A stretch of 25,842 nt of DNA from Chloroflexota bacterium (GCA_029555885.1 JAKPQT010000549.1:1-25842), one strand, 5' to 3'; shown: positions 1 to 8,687, counted from the first letter of the stretch. Numbers and translations are program-made. Notes: generated from the sequence alone by a model not told the origin.

Positions 1-968
1 TCTGCGGCTTCATCGCGCCGTACAGTACAGACAAGCGGGATTCCGACTATCTATACGCGCCCCCACAGGGCATCACCTTCCGCAATGCGGAAGGCAAGTT
101 GGGCTTGCAGCCTTACACCTTCGGCTTCGACCGTGAACGCAACCCGAAAACCCTCAAGCTGGAACTGACCGTCAACGAGGAAAAGCGGTTCCCTATCCGC
201 TTCTTCGTCAAGGGAGAGCCGTACAAGATCCTGGGCATTTCGGCTGACGTGCACCTCTTCGGCGTTGACGCGCCGGGCTATCTCTACCTTATGGGGACCG
301 ACAAGCTGGGCCGCGACATCTTCTCGCGCATCTGGTATGGCGCCCGCGTGTCGCTCACCATCGGCCTGATCGGCGTGGCGCTGAGCTTCATCCTCGGCTG
401 TCTCATTGGCGGCATCTCCGGGTACTACGGCGGGACGATCGATACGCTGGTTCAGCGTGTCATCGAGTATCTGATTTCGATACCCACCATCCCCCTGTGG
501 ATGGCGCTGGCGGCTGCCATCCCGCGCAACTGGCCCCAGTATCAGGTCTACTTCGCCATCACCATCATCCTCTCGCTGGTCGGCTGGTGCGGCCTGGCAC
601 GCGTCGTGCGCGGCAAGCTCATCAGCCTGCGCGAGGAGGATTACGTGCTGGCCGCCCGGCTGTCCGGCCAGAAGGACATGCGCATCATCGTGGGCCACCT
701 GCTGCCCGCGTTCATGAGCTACCTCATCGTCAACCTGACGCTGGCCGTCCCGGGCATGATCCTGGGCGAGACCGCACTGAGCTTCCTCGGCTTGGGCCTC
801 CGCCCGCCGGCGGTCAGTTGGGGCGTGCTGCTCTACGAAGCGCAGCAGGTCGCGGTCGTGATGCTGTATCCGTGGCTGCTCTGGCCGGGCGCATTCGTGA
901 TCCTGACCGTGCTGGCGTTCAACTTCCTGGGCGACGGCCTGCGCGATGCAGCAGACCCCTACCGATAA
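1..968 (+). CDS. ABC transporter permease, DppC/OppC type (5' end missing)
   Basis: Inner-membrane permease of a dipeptide/oligopeptide-class ABC importer. The reading frame is open from base 3, so the true start lies left of the window; the first visible residues (GFIAPY) are typical of the end of TM helix 1 in this family. The motif GTDKLGRDIFSRIWYGAR (about bases 297-350) is the conserved entry to the transmembrane domain. It is followed by several hydrophobic helices and the EAA loop around bases 640-710 (AARLSGQKDMRIIVGHLLP), which contacts the ATPases. The roughly 70 residues between helix 1 and GTD are longer than in E. coli DppC; from memory this insertion is common in Chloroflexota. 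The stop at 966-968 lies 16 nt before the first ATPase gene, so they form one operon. Peptide-class importers often carry oligosaccharides when next to glycosidase genes; the substrate is inferred, not shown. Confidence 0.93.
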   Translation, partial: CGFIAPYSTDKRDSDYLYAPPQGITFRNAEGKLGLQPYTFGFDRERNPKTLKLELTVNEEKRFPIRFFVKGEPYKILGISADVHLFGVDAPGYLYLMGTDKLGRDIFSRIWYGARVSLTIGLIGVALSFILGCLIGGISGYYGGTIDTLVQRVIEYLISIPTIPLWMALAAAIPRNWPQYQVYFAITIILSLVGWCGLARVVRGKLISLREEDYVLAARLSGQKDMRIIVGHLLPAFMSYLIVNLTLAVPGMILGETALSFLGLGLRPPAVSWGVLLYEAQQVAVVMLYPWLLWPGAFVILTVLAFNFLGDGLRDAADPYR

Positions 969-984
969 GCAGGAGTGCGATGAC

Positions 985-2007
985 ATGACGATGCATGATA
1001 GCGTGGTTGAACTCAGGAATGTTGCTACCCACTTCTTCCTGGACGAGGGCGTGTTGAAGGCGCTCAACGGGGTTAGCTTCAAGATCGCGGCGCAGAAAAC
1101 CCTGGGCGTGATCGGCGAGAGCGGCTGTGGCAAGAGCGTAACGGCCCAATCGATCCTGCGGATTGTGCCGCACCCGGGCAAGACGGTCGGCGGTGAGATC
1201 ATGTTCTGGCGCAAGGATGGCCGCTCGGTCAACCTCCTCGAACTGCACCCGGACGGCGAGGAGATCCGCGCGATTCGCGGGCGCGAAATCTCCATGATCT
1301 TCCAGGAGCCCATGACCAGCCTGTCGCCGGTGCACACCATCGGGGACCAGGTCAGCGAAGTTGTCCTGCTACACCGCACGAAGAACAAGCGCGAGGCGAA
1401 GGAAATCACGCTCGACATGCTCAACAAGGTCGGCATCTCCAACGCCTCTCAACGCTATAACGAGTATCCGCACCAGTTCTCGGGCGGCATGCGCCAGCGC
1501 GCGATGATCGCCATGGCCCTGTCGTGCAATCCCACGCTCTTGATTGCCGATGAGCCGACGACTGCGCTGGATGTGACAGTGCAGGCCCAGATTATCGAGC
1601 TCATGAGCTCGATGCAGGCCGAGCTGGGCATGGCGATGATGTACATCACCCATGACCTGGGTGTTATTGCAGACGTGGCCGATGAAGTCGCGGTCATGTA
1701 CCTGGGCATGGTCGCTGAGTACGCCGATGTGCGCTCAATCTTCCGCGAGCCCTTGCACCCCTACACGCAACTCCTGCTCAAGTCGATTCCACGAGTCGGT
1801 CGGAAGGCGCGGGTCCGCCTCGATGCCATCGAAGGCAACGTGCCCATCCCGCTGAACCTCCCCGAACAGTGTCCGTTCGTGGACCGCTGTCCGCAGGCCA
1901 TCCCGGGTGTATGCCAATCGGCAGTACCGGAGCTTTACCAGCCCAGACCAGGACATCGTGTACGATGCTTCCTCTACCGCGATTCGGGGGTCGGCGATGA
2001 GCAGTAG
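985..2007 (+). CDS. ABC transporter ATP-binding protein, DppD/OppD type
   Basis: First ATPase of the importer, 340 aa from the chosen start. Walker A is GESGCGKS, the signature is FSGGMRQR, Walker B is [12 protein letters not shown], and the switch histidine is in ITHDLG. The C-terminal domain has the four-cysteine pattern of oligopeptide-type ATPases (CPFVDRCP, then two more Cys to the RCFLY end). ATG 985 is chosen because AGGAG at 971-975 lies 9 nt upstream; the longer frame from 946 would start inside the permease gene with no ribosome site. A short insertion around [17 protein letters not shown] sits between Walker A and the Q-loop. The gene ends 11 nt inside the next ATPase gene, so the two are probably translationally coupled. 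Confidence 0.95.
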   Translation: MTMHDSVVELRNVATHFFLDEGVLKALNGVSFKIAAQKTLGVIGESGCGKSVTAQSILRIVPHPGKTVGGEIMFWRKDGRSVNLLELHPDGEEIRAIRGREISMIFQEPMTSLSPVHTIGDQVSEVVLLHRTKNKREAKEITLDMLNKVGISNASQRYNEYPHQFSGGMRQRAMIAMALSCNPTLLIADEPTTALDVTVQAQIIELMSSMQAELGMAMMYITHDLGVIADVADEVAVMYLGMVAEYADVRSIFREPLHPYTQLLLKSIPRVGRKARVRLDAIEGNVPIPLNLPEQCPFVDRCPQAIPGVCQSAVPELYQPRPGHRVRCFLYRDSGVGDEQ

Positions 2008-3022
2008 CAACGGTCAACAGCCCATTCTCCAGGTGAGCGGGCTCAAACGATATTTCCCCATCGAAAAAGGGTTCTTCCGCAAGGTCGTTGGCTATGTCAA
2101 GGCCGTTGACGACGTGGACCTGTATATCAAGGAAGGCGAAACCCTGGGCTTGGTCGGCGAATCCGGCTGCGGCAAGACGACGCTGGGCCGGTGCATCCTC
2201 CGCGCGATCGAGCCGACCGCCGGCAGCATCCATGCCCGCCTCGAAGGCGACAAGATGATCAATCTGATGGCGCTGGACCAAGAGCAACTGCGTCAGAAGC
2301 GTCGCTATATGCAGATGATCTTTCAGGATCCCTATTCCTCGCTCGACCCGCGCATGACCGTGCTTGACATCGTGGGCGAACCACTGCGCGCAACCGGCGT
2401 CGCCACGGGTTCGGAGCTGGAGGATCGCGTCCGGGATCTGATCACCCGCGTCGGGTTGAGCATCGAAACGCTGAAACGCTACCCGCACGCTTTCTCCGGT
2501 GGACAGCGGCAGCGCATCGGCATCGCGCGCGCATTGGCGACCAACCCGCGGCTCATCGTCGCAGACGAGCCGGTTTCCGCGCTCGATGTGTCCGTCCAGG
2601 CGCAGATCCTCAACCTGCTGCAAGACTTGCAGCGCGAGTTCCAGCTATCGACCCTGTTCGTGGCGCATGACCTGAGCGTCATCGAGCACGTCTCCGACCG
2701 GGTTGCCGTGATGTATGTCGGCAAAATGATCGAGATGGCGGAGACTGAAGAGCTGTACCTCGCGCCGCTGCATCCATACACCGAGGCGCTGATGTCCGCG
2801 GTCTCCACCACAGACCCTGATATCAAGCGTGACCGCATCATCCTGCAGGGTGAAGTCGCCAACCCGGCCAATCCGCCGTCAGGTTGCTATTTCCACCCGC
2901 GCTGCCGGTATGCGCAGCCAGAATGCAGTCAGACCGAACCGGCCTGGACCGAGGTCCGGCCCGGCCACTTCGCCAAGTGTCTGTTTGCGGGGCAGTTAAA
3001 TCTGAGAGGAGTCCCGGCGTAA
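1997..3022 (+). CDS. ABC transporter ATP-binding protein, DppF/OppF type
   Basis: Second ATPase, 341 aa, expected to pair with the preceding one in a heterodimer. Motifs in order: Walker [11 protein letters not shown]-loop [14 protein letters not shown], signature [15 protein letters not shown], Walker [14 protein letters not shown]-switch VAHDLS. The C-terminal cysteine region is [15 protein letters not shown] followed by [11 protein letters not shown] 1997 overlaps the end of the upstream gene (ATGAGCAGTAG), the usual arrangement for coupled dpp genes. An in-frame start at 1907 would lie deep inside the upstream gene and add residues not seen in the family. A 6-nt gap separates it from the next small gene. 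No substrate-binding lipoprotein or DppB permease is in view; they would be expected just left of the window. Confidence 0.95.
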   Translation: MSSSNGQQPILQVSGLKRYFPIEKGFFRKVVGYVKAVDDVDLYIKEGETLGLVGESGCGKTTLGRCILRAIEPTAGSIHARLEGDKMINLMALDQEQLRQKRRYMQMIFQDPYSSLDPRMTVLDIVGEPLRATGVATGSELEDRVRDLITRVGLSIETLKRYPHAFSGGQRQRIGIARALATNPRLIVADEPVSALDVSVQAQILNLLQDLQREFQLSTLFVAHDLSVIEHVSDRVAVMYVGKMIEMAETEELYLAPLHPYTEALMSAVSTTDPDIKRDRIILQGEVANPANPPSGCYFHPRCRYAQPECSQTEPAWTEVRPGHFAKCLFAGQLNLRGVPA

Positions 3023-3028
3023 CGGCTC

Positions 3029-3436
3029 ATGGACAACGTTCTGCTTGCAGTCGTGGGATTCCTGGCATTCATCATCCTGTTCACGCTCGCCGTGCGCTAC
3101 GGCGCGGTGTTCGCGGGACGCATCATGGGCCGGAAGGTGTATGCCACGCACCATGCGATGGAGACGATCCTCGATACCGAGAAGATACCCCCGGAATGGC
3201 TTGAGCCGCCGCCCCGTGAGCCGGCTCAAGCCGCGCAATGGCAGGATCGACAAAAGCGTCGTGCGCTCGAGAAGCTGGCAGAACTCCACAAGTATGCGGA
3301 AAATACGCCGGCTTTCGAGGACGCTGAATCACGATTGTACGTCCTCGATGAGTTGGAACGCATCCAGAACCAGTGGACCGAACGCAGATTCGATGAGATC
3401 ACCGTAACGCCAGGTGGTCCATCCAGCAAGGTTTGA
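3029..3436 (+). CDS. Small membrane-anchored protein of unknown function
   Basis: A 135-aa protein not assigned to a family. Residues about 4-24 (LLAVVGFLAFIILFTLAV) form one strong transmembrane helix at the N-terminus, without a lipobox or an obvious signal-peptidase site, so it is probably a signal anchor. The rest is polar, with a proline-rich stretch (PPEWLEPPPREPAQ) followed by a charged, helix-prone region (about residues 75-125) rich in Lys, Glu and Arg that could form a coiled coil. It starts 6 nt after the second ATPase gene and has no good ribosome site of its own (GAGAGGA is 18 nt upstream), so coupling to the ABC genes is likely. It may be an accessory of the transporter, but nothing in the sequence proves this. 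Its stop codon overlaps the first base of an inverted repeat. Confidence 0.8.
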   Translation: MDNVLLAVVGFLAFIILFTLAVRYGAVFAGRIMGRKVYATHHAMETILDTEKIPPEWLEPPPREPAQAAQWQDRQKRRALEKLAELHKYAENTPAFEDAESRLYVLDELERIQNQWTERRFDEITVTPGGPSSKV

Positions 3437-3509
3437 ACCGCGAAGACGCGAAGAGCGCGAAGTTTTCTGTGGTTGCGAAATCCTTAGCGTTCTTCGCGCC
3501 TTCGCGGTT
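3436..3509. repeat. Imperfect inverted repeat with 8-nt internal period
   Basis: Arms 3436-3457 (AACCGCGAAGACGCGAAG...) and 3488-3509 are complementary at about 20 of 22 positions and enclose 30 nt. Each arm is built from CGCGAAGA-like octamers. The element fills the 85-nt gap between the small membrane protein and the URO-D-like gene and ends 2 nt before the AGGAG ribosome site. No T-run follows, so it does not look like a factor-independent terminator. Related elements lie at 11104-11161 and 22326-22383. Confidence 0.8.
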
Positions 3510-3521
3510 ACAGGAGAAACC

Positions 3522-4775
3522 ATGTCCGTCTCACCCCACGACCGCGACATCCTCCGCCGGCTCGCTGCCGCACAGGCGGAGATCGCCCAACTCCCCGTCC
3601 ACGCGGAAAAGGCCGAGATGTGGCGCCGGCTCAACGACCTGGAGCCCGTCCGACCAATGGTGTGGATCAACGAAATCTGCTGGAACGAGGTGAACGTCGA
3701 CGACGAGCTCACGCTGCGCTGCGAGGACCCGTGGCTGCGCGAGGTCGAGTTCGGGCTGCGCACGCTGCTCTACCAGTGGCGCCACCTCCCCGCCGACATG
3801 ATTGTCGACCCGTATATCCCCTGCCCCCTCGTCATCCACAACAGCGGTTTCGGCCTGCGCGAGGACGTGGACATCGTCAAGACCGATGAGACGAGCGGCG
3901 TCGTCTCGCGCCACTTCCACCCGCAGATTGTCGAGCCGGTGGACATCGAGAAAATCCAGGCCCCGGTCATCACCTACGACGCGGATCTCACCGAGGCGCG
4001 CTATCAGACGATGTGCGACCTCTTCGGCGACATCCTGCCGGTGGTCAGGGTGGGCATCAAGGGGAGCTGGTTTGCGCCGTGGGACGAGTTGATTCGCTGG
4101 TGGGGCGTCGAGGCCGCCATGAAGGACCTGGTGGACCGGCCCGAGATGGTCGACGCGGCCATGACCCGCCTGGTGGACGGGTATATCGCCATGCTCGACC
4201 AGTGGGAGGCCCTCAACCTGCTCACCCGCAACGACGACAATACCCGCATCGGCTCCGGCGGCTATGGGTACACCGGCGCCCTCCCCGGCGAGCCCTACGA
4301 CCCGCAGCGCCCCCGGCCGCACAACCTGTGGGGCTGCGCGACCGCGCAGATTTTCGGTTCCGTCTCGCCCAAGATGCACTGGGACTTCGCTCTCAAGCAC
4401 GAGATGCGCTGGCTGGAGCGTTGGGGCCTGACCTATTACGGCTGCTGCGAGCCGCTGGATGTCAAGATGGGCATCCTGCGCCGGGTTCCCAACTTGCGCA
4501 AGCTCTCGATGAGCCCCTGGATCAACACCGAGCGCGCGGTGCGCAACGTCGGTACAGATTATGTCATGTCCCGCAAACCGAACCCCGCAGTGCTCGCAGA
4601 GGACACCTGGCGGCCCGAACAGGCGCGGCAGGACCTCGTGGATTTCCTCGACCGGGCACGCGGCTGCCACGTCGAAATCATCCTCAAGGACATCTCCACC
4701 GTCCGCTACGACCCGCGCCGCCTGTGGGACTGGGCGCGCATTGCGATGGAGGTCGTGGAGGACTACCAGCCGTAA
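3522..4775 (+). CDS. URO-D superfamily protein, subfamily with GCCEP motif (paralogue 1)
   Basis: A 417-aa protein of the uroporphyrinogen-decarboxylase/cobamide methyltransferase superfamily (COG0407-like), recognised by overall pattern and by similarity to the gene at 11182-12417. Shared blocks are the N-terminal ERPMV/VRPMV region, DIFGDILPVV/DLFGDILPVV, TYYGCCEP (Cys308-Cys309), SMSPW/SISPW, SRKPxP and a late Cys382 in GCHVEIILKD. It is not HemE, whose substrate-site N-terminus is absent. In MtaA/MtbA enzymes zinc is held by His-x-Cys and a later Cys; here Cys308, Cys309 and Cys382 could play that part, which is inference. ATG 3522 has AGGAG at 3512-3516, 5 nt upstream; a longer frame from 3414 would run through the inverted repeat. 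It may be co-transcribed with the ABC genes. The biochemical reaction is unknown. Confidence 0.85.
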   Translation: MSVSPHDRDILRRLAAAQAEIAQLPVHAEKAEMWRRLNDLEPVRPMVWINEICWNEVNVDDELTLRCEDPWLREVEFGLRTLLYQWRHLPADMIVDPYIPCPLVIHNSGFGLREDVDIVKTDETSGVVSRHFHPQIVEPVDIEKIQAPVITYDADLTEARYQTMCDLFGDILPVVRVGIKGSWFAPWDELIRWWGVEAAMKDLVDRPEMVDAAMTRLVDGYIAMLDQWEALNLLTRNDDNTRIGSGGYGYTGALPGEPYDPQRPRPHNLWGCATAQIFGSVSPKMHWDFALKHEMRWLERWGLTYYGCCEPLDVKMGILRRVPNLRKLSMSPWINTERAVRNVGTDYVMSRKPNPAVLAEDTWRPEQARQDLVDFLDRARGCHVEIILKDISTVRYDPRRLWDWARIAMEVVEDYQP

Positions 4776-4779
4776 GCAT

Positions 4780-4925
4780 TGGAGTCGAGGCTTCAGCCGG
4801 TTACCTACCATACCCACTGCCGCATCCTCCGCCCCATTGGAGTCGAGGCTTGAGCCGGTGGGCGTGCCCGCACGCCTGGGGCGTGTATGTGCGTAGCCAA
4901 CCAAACGGCTGAAGCCTCGACTCCA
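4780..4925. repeat. Direct and inverted copies of a 19-bp repeat
   Basis: TGGAGTCGAGGCTTCAGCC occurs at 4780-4798, again with one mismatch at 4838-4856, and as an exact reverse complement at 4907-4925. Copies 1 and 3 could fold into a 19-bp stem with a long loop. This is part of the 324-nt gap (4776-5099) between the URO-D-like and MFS genes. The remainder is a heptad tandem repeat (4925-4973) and about 125 nt (4974-5099) in which no gene, terminator or convincing promoter was seen. Confidence 0.85.
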
Positions 4926-4973
4926 GCTTCCAGGTTCCAGCTTCCAGGTTCCAGCTTCCAGGTTCCAGCTTCC
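4925..4973. repeat. 14-nt tandem repeat, 3.5 copies, made of two heptads
   Basis: The unit AGCTTCCAGGTTCC begins at 4925, 4939 and 4953, with a half unit at 4967-4973. Each 14-mer is two heptads, AGCTTCC and AGGTTCC, differing at one position, so the underlying period is 7 nt. On the other strand it reads as GGAAGCT/GGAACCT. Confidence 0.9.
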
Positions 4974-5099
4974 GCCCGAAAGTGCTCAACGTGCAAATTG
5001 TAGCACCTCCCCGGCTGGCTGAATCCGCGCGTTGGCGGTATCATTGGGAAATGCAGACCGCCGGCTGCCAAACTCCCGCCGGCACGGGCCAGGTATGAA

Positions 5100-6620
5100 A
5101 TGTCATCGAAACGCACAAAAGTCGTAACGCTGGGCGTCATGTTAAGCCTGTTCATGGCCGCCATCGAAGGCACGGTCGTCGCTACGGCCATGCCCACCAT
5201 CGTAGCGGAGCTGGGCGGGCTGGCAAACTATAGCTGGGTGTTCTCCGCCTACATGCTGACCTCCACAACCACGGTCCCGCTGTACGGCAAGCTGTCCGAC
5301 CTCTACGGCCGCCGCCCCATCTTCTTCATAGCCATGGCGCTCTTCCTCATCGGGTCCATGCTGAGCGGGCTTTCCGCGAACATGGGCCAGCTCATCGCAT
5401 TCCGCGTCTTACAGGGGTTGGGTGCAGGCGGCCTGATGCCCCTGGCGTTCATCATGATCGGCGACATGTTCACCTTCGAGCAGCGCGCGCGGATGCAGGG
5501 CTTCTTCTCCGGCGTATGGGGCGTCGCGTCGGTCATCGGCCCCCTGCTCGGCGGCTTCCTGGTGGACAACCTCTCGTGGCACTGGGTCTTTTATGTAAAC
5601 GTGCTGCCGGGCGCCCTGGCCGCGCTGCTGGTGGGGGTCGCGTGGCGCGAGGGCGTCCACGGACACCCGGGCGTCGCGCGGCCCGTCGTGGACTATGCCG
5701 GCGCAGTCCTGCTGACCGCGGCGGTCGTGGCGCTGCTCGTCGGCCTGTTCGAGCTGGGCACGCCGCGCGGGCCGCTCTTGCTCGGCGCGGCGGCAGTATT
5801 GTTCGTGGCCCTGATGGTGGTCGAGCGCCGCGCGGCGGACCCCGTCCTGCCGCTGCCGCTCTTCCGCGAGCGCCTGTTCGCCGTCGCGACCGCGCAAGGC
5901 CTCCTTGCCGGCTGGGCCATGTTCGGCAGCACGAACTACGTCCCCCTGTTCGGGCAGGCCGTCCTGGGTGTCAGCGCGACCGCGGCAGGCGCGACCCTGA
6001 CCCCGATGACGCTGAGCTGGGTCGCGGCCAGCATCGTCGGCAGCCGCCTCCTGCTCCACTTCGGCTATCGTGTGATCGCGCTGGCGGGCATGGTCTCCCT
6101 GACCGCGGGCAGCCTGCTGATGGTCACCCTGACCGCGACGGCGCATTCAGCGACGGCGCTGCCGCTCATCATGTTCAGCCTGGGACTGATGGGCGTGGGC
6201 ATGGGGCTGTCCGTCCCCGCGTTCCTGATTGCCGTGCAGAGCAGCGTGCCGCGGCGGCAACTCGGCACGGCCACCGCGGGCGTCCAGTTCAGCCGCAGCA
6301 TCGGCGGCACGCTCGGCGTCAGTATCATGGGCGTTATCCTGGCCGTCGCGCTGTCCGCCAACCTCGCCGCGGCCGGGGTAGACGCGAACAGCATCGCACT
6401 CGGCGAGTTGATTAACCCGGATGCTGCCCAGACAGCGGCGGGCGCGCTGGACACCGCCGTACAGGATGCACTGGCGGGCGCGATCAGCAGCGTCTTCGTC
6501 GCCGCGCTCGTTGCGGCCGTGCTGGCGCTCGGCGTGACCGCGCTAGCCCCGCGCGAGCGCATTGCCCGGCGCAGGCCGGACGCACCCCAGAGCGCACCCG
6601 AGACGCCCGGTGGCGACTGA
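5100..6620 (+). CDS. MFS transporter, DHA2 (14-TM, EmrB/QacA-like) family
   Basis: A 506-aa integral membrane protein, the size expected for the 14-helix drug:H+ antiporter-2 family. The first helix carries a motif like the family D1 motif (AAIEGTVVATAMPTI, residues about 20-34), motif A is GKLSDLYGRR (63-72), and the antiporter motif C region is GVASVIGPLLGGFLVDNLSW (about 138-158). The short C-terminal tail is basic and proline-rich. ATG 5100 has only a weak AGG at 5091-5093. The gene lies between a repeat-filled gap and the promoter of the catabolic operon, so it may be a separate unit. The family mostly exports drugs or metabolites; a role in exporting a pathway by-product is possible but not supported by sequence. 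Confidence 0.93.
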   Translation: MSSKRTKVVTLGVMLSLFMAAIEGTVVATAMPTIVAELGGLANYSWVFSAYMLTSTTTVPLYGKLSDLYGRRPIFFIAMALFLIGSMLSGLSANMGQLIAFRVLQGLGAGGLMPLAFIMIGDMFTFEQRARMQGFFSGVWGVASVIGPLLGGFLVDNLSWHWVFYVNVLPGALAALLVGVAWREGVHGHPGVARPVVDYAGAVLLTAAVVALLVGLFELGTPRGPLLLGAAAVLFVALMVVERRAADPVLPLPLFRERLFAVATAQGLLAGWAMFGSTNYVPLFGQAVLGVSATAAGATLTPMTLSWVAASIVGSRLLLHFGYRVIALAGMVSLTAGSLLMVTLTATAHSATALPLIMFSLGLMGVGMGLSVPAFLIAVQSSVPRRQLGTATAGVQFSRSIGGTLGVSIMGVILAVALSANLAAAGVDANSIALGELINPDAAQTAAGALDTAVQDALAGAISSVFVAALVAAVLALGVTALAPRERIARRRPDAPQSAPETPGGD

Positions 6621-6670
6621 GCAGCGACCGGGCCGGCCATGTGTTACGCTTCACACGGACGCGGCCGGTT

Positions 6671-6698
6671 TTGACGCTGGCCGTTTCAGGGATAGAAT
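6671..6698 (+). promoter_or_regulatory. Probable sigma70-type promoter of the catabolic operon
   Basis: TTGACG at 6671-6676 (five of six matches to the -35 consensus) is separated by 16 nt from TAGAAT at 6693-6698 (five of six matches to the -10). A start near 6705 would give a leader of about 18 nt carrying AGGAGG at 6711-6716. It is the best promoter match seen in the window, and it sits where the MFS gene ends and the catabolic run begins. Confidence 0.6.
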
Positions 6699-6722
6699 GT
6701 CATCGGCACAAGGAGGAGCCTT

Positions 6723-7517
6723 ATGACCACACCACGCCTCGCAGCGCAACTCTACACCGTGCGCGAGTTCGCGCAGACTCCACAAGACCTAGCCGCCAGC
6801 CTGAAGAAAATCCGGGCCATCGGCTATACTGCCGTCCAGGTCTCCGGCATCGGCCCCATCCCGCACGCCGATGTCAAGGCCATGCTCGACGATGCAGGGC
6901 TCGTCTGCTGCATCACCCACATCCCCTACGAACGGCTCTGGCATGACCTCCCGAGCGTCATCGAGCAGCACCAGCTCTGGAACTGCAAGCACGTCGCCAT
7001 CGGCAGCATGCCGCAGTCCTACCGCGCGGACGGCGAGGCCGGCTACCGTCGCTTCGCGCAGGAGGCCAACCGGGTCGGGGAAACCCTGAGCCGGGTCGGG
7101 CTAACCTTCAGCTATCACAATCACAGCTTCGAATTCGTCCGCTTCGGCAAGCAGACCGCGCTGGACCTGCTCTACGCGGAGTCCGACCCGCGCTACCTCA
7201 AGGCTGAACTGGACACCTATTGGGTGCAGCATGGCGGCGGCGACCCTTCCGCCTGGATTCGCAAGATGACAGGGCGGATGCCGGTCGTGCATCTCAAGGA
7301 TATGGTCATGGTCGAAGGCGGCCAGGACAAATGGTCCGGCGTCGTGCAGGCGATGGCCGAGATCGGCGAGGGCAACCTCGACTGGGACGCGATCCTGGCT
7401 GCGTGCGAGGAAGCCGGCGTGGAGTGGTACGCGATCGAGCAGGATGTGTGCCGCCGCGACCCGTTCGACAGCCTCCGCATCAGCTACGACAACCTGCGGG
7501 CGATGGGCCTGGAATAA
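6723..7517 (+). CDS. Sugar phosphate isomerase/epimerase-like TIM-barrel protein (paralogue 1)
   Basis: A 264-aa xylose-isomerase-like TIM-barrel protein (AP endonuclease 2 fold; IolE/IolI/tagatose epimerase relatives). The start AAQLYTVRE is typical. Likely metal-binding residues lie in YHNHSFEF, AELDTYW, HLKDM, EIGEGNLDW and the final IEQD, the order expected for a divalent-metal site. ATG 6723 follows a strong AGGAGG at 6711-6716, 6 nt away. It is first after the promoter, and 22 nt separate it from a Gfo/Idh/MocA oxidoreductase. Such pairs are known in inositol catabolism and in oxidation/elimination deglycosylation (DgpA/DgpBC, CarA/CarBC type), so it may isomerise or eliminate a keto-sugar. 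The exact substrate cannot be read from sequence. Confidence 0.9.
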   Translation: MTTPRLAAQLYTVREFAQTPQDLAASLKKIRAIGYTAVQVSGIGPIPHADVKAMLDDAGLVCCITHIPYERLWHDLPSVIEQHQLWNCKHVAIGSMPQSYRADGEAGYRRFAQEANRVGETLSRVGLTFSYHNHSFEFVRFGKQTALDLLYAESDPRYLKAELDTYWVQHGGGDPSAWIRKMTGRMPVVHLKDMVMVEGGQDKWSGVVQAMAEIGEGNLDWDAILAACEEAGVEWYAIEQDVCRRDPFDSLRISYDNLRAMGLE

Positions 7518-7539
7518 TCTTCGGCAGGAGAGAGTTACC

Positions 7540-8640
7540 ATGACAGAGAACACCCCGCTGCGCCATGTGGTCATCGGCGCAGGCGCGTCCGTCTACGGCA
7601 TGCATGCACCGGCGTTCCGCCTGGAGACGACACAGGTGGTCGGCGCGTGCGACATCGACCCGGCCCGCGGGCAGCCGCGCGCGGATGAGCTCGGCGTGCC
7701 ATTCTACACCGATTACGCGCCGATGCTGGCGGAATTGCACCCCGATGTGGCGGTCATCATGACCCCGCACTACTGCCATGCCGAGATTGCGATTGCCTGC
7801 CTGCGCGCGGGCTGCCACGTGCTCGTCGAGAAGCCGATGGCGCTCGAAGTGGCAGAGGCCGACGCGATGGTGCAGGCGGTGCAGGACACCGGCCGGCTGC
7901 TCGCCGTCAACTTCCAGCACCGGCGGCGGCCCGAAGTACGCGCGGCGCACAAGCTGCTGGCCGATGGCGCGCTGGGCACCCCGCAGCGTCTCGAGATGGT
8001 CATGCCGTGGCCCCGAACCGCAGCCTATTACCGCCAGGGCACCTGGCGCGCGACCTGGTGGGGCGAGGGCGGCGGCGTCCTGATGAACCAGGCCCCGCAC
8101 GACCTGGACCTGGTCTGCCACCTGCTCGGCTCCCCCGCGCGCGTGACCGCCTGGACGCGCTCCCGGGTCCACGCGATCGAGGTGGAGGACACCGCGGCCG
8201 CGATGCTCGAGTGGGACAATGGCGCGATCGGGTTCCTGTATGCCTCCACCGCGGAAGGCGCGCCGAAGGGCGACATCCGGCTCGTGGGCACGGGCGGCAT
8301 GCTGCGCGTCGGCTGGGGGGAGATGGATTTCCAGCAGTTCGACCAGGATGCCGCGCAGTTCCTGCTCACCACCGACCAGGTCTGGGGCAGTCCCACCTGG
8401 CACGCGGCGCCGGTCGAGCTGGCGGAGGGCAAGGGCGACCACCCGGCGGTTTACCGCAACTTCCATGCCGCCATCCTGCACGGCGAGCCGATCTCCGCGG
8501 ACGCAACCGAGGGTCGCAAGTCGCTGGAGCTGGCAAACGCCATCATCTATTCCAGCAAGACGGGCCGGCAGGTCGAACTCCCGCTGGACCGCGGCCAGTA
8601 CGCCGCGCTCCTGGCAGAGCTGAAGGGGAAAGCCGCGTAA
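7540..8640 (+). CDS. Gfo/Idh/MocA family NAD(P)-dependent oxidoreductase (paralogue 1)
   Basis: A 366-aa two-domain dehydrogenase. The Rossmann domain opens with VVIGAGASVYGMH. The catalytic lysine is in VEKPM (Lys98), and the C-terminal domain has GGGVLMNQAPHDLDL with His187 at the usual catalytic position. The family oxidises or reduces sugar, inositol or amino-sugar hydroxyl/keto groups with NAD(P). ATG 7540 has AGGAG at 7526-7530, 9 nt upstream; the frame extends further left only inside the preceding gene. It is 22 nt from the TIM-barrel gene, so the two probably act in sequence on one sugar. The gene is followed by a perfect hairpin at 8651-8687. Confidence 0.93.
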   Translation: MTENTPLRHVVIGAGASVYGMHAPAFRLETTQVVGACDIDPARGQPRADELGVPFYTDYAPMLAELHPDVAVIMTPHYCHAEIAIACLRAGCHVLVEKPMALEVAEADAMVQAVQDTGRLLAVNFQHRRRPEVRAAHKLLADGALGTPQRLEMVMPWPRTAAYYRQGTWRATWWGEGGGVLMNQAPHDLDLVCHLLGSPARVTAWTRSRVHAIEVEDTAAAMLEWDNGAIGFLYASTAEGAPKGDIRLVGTGGMLRVGWGEMDFQQFDQDAAQFLLTTDQVWGSPTWHAAPVELAEGKGDHPAVYRNFHAAILHGEPISADATEGRKSLELANAIIYSSKTGRQVELPLDRGQYAALLAELKGKAA

Positions 8641-8650
8641 GCTTGACAAG

Positions 8651-8687
8651 AAGCGCAGGAGGCGAGCGAAGCTCGCCTCCTGCGCTT
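8651..8687. repeat. Perfect 17-bp hairpin with 3-nt loop
   Basis: Arms 8651-8667 (AAGCGCAGGAGGCGAGC) and 8671-8687 are exactly complementary around the loop GAA. It lies 10 nt after the Gfo/Idh/MocA stop codon and directly before an in-frame ATG at 8688. No T-run follows on either strand. The left arm contains a ribosome-site-like AGGAGG that would be hidden in the stem. Confidence 0.9.

Noticed and set aside
51..1442. Open frame of 463 codons antisense to the ABC genes
   Set aside because: It spans the junction of two well-supported + strand ABC genes and has no domain pattern or ribosome site.
1907..1996. Upstream start for the second ATPase gene
   Set aside because: It would overlap the first ATPase gene by about 100 nt, adds 30 residues outside the family pattern, and has no ribosome site; ATG 1997 fits the usual short overlap.
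3522..4775. Haem-synthesis uroporphyrinogen decarboxylase (HemE) for any of the five URO-D-like genes
   Set aside because: No other haem gene is nearby, five copies occur among sugar genes, and the conserved HemE N-terminal substrate motif is not present.
3531..4904. Open frame of 457 codons antisense to URO-D-like paralogue 1
   Set aside because: Antisense shadow; the + strand frame aligns with the paralogue at 11182-12417.
8643..8671. TTGACA as a -35 box after the first Gfo/Idh/MocA gene
   Set aside because: A -10 at normal spacing would fall within the hairpin and reads GCGAAG.
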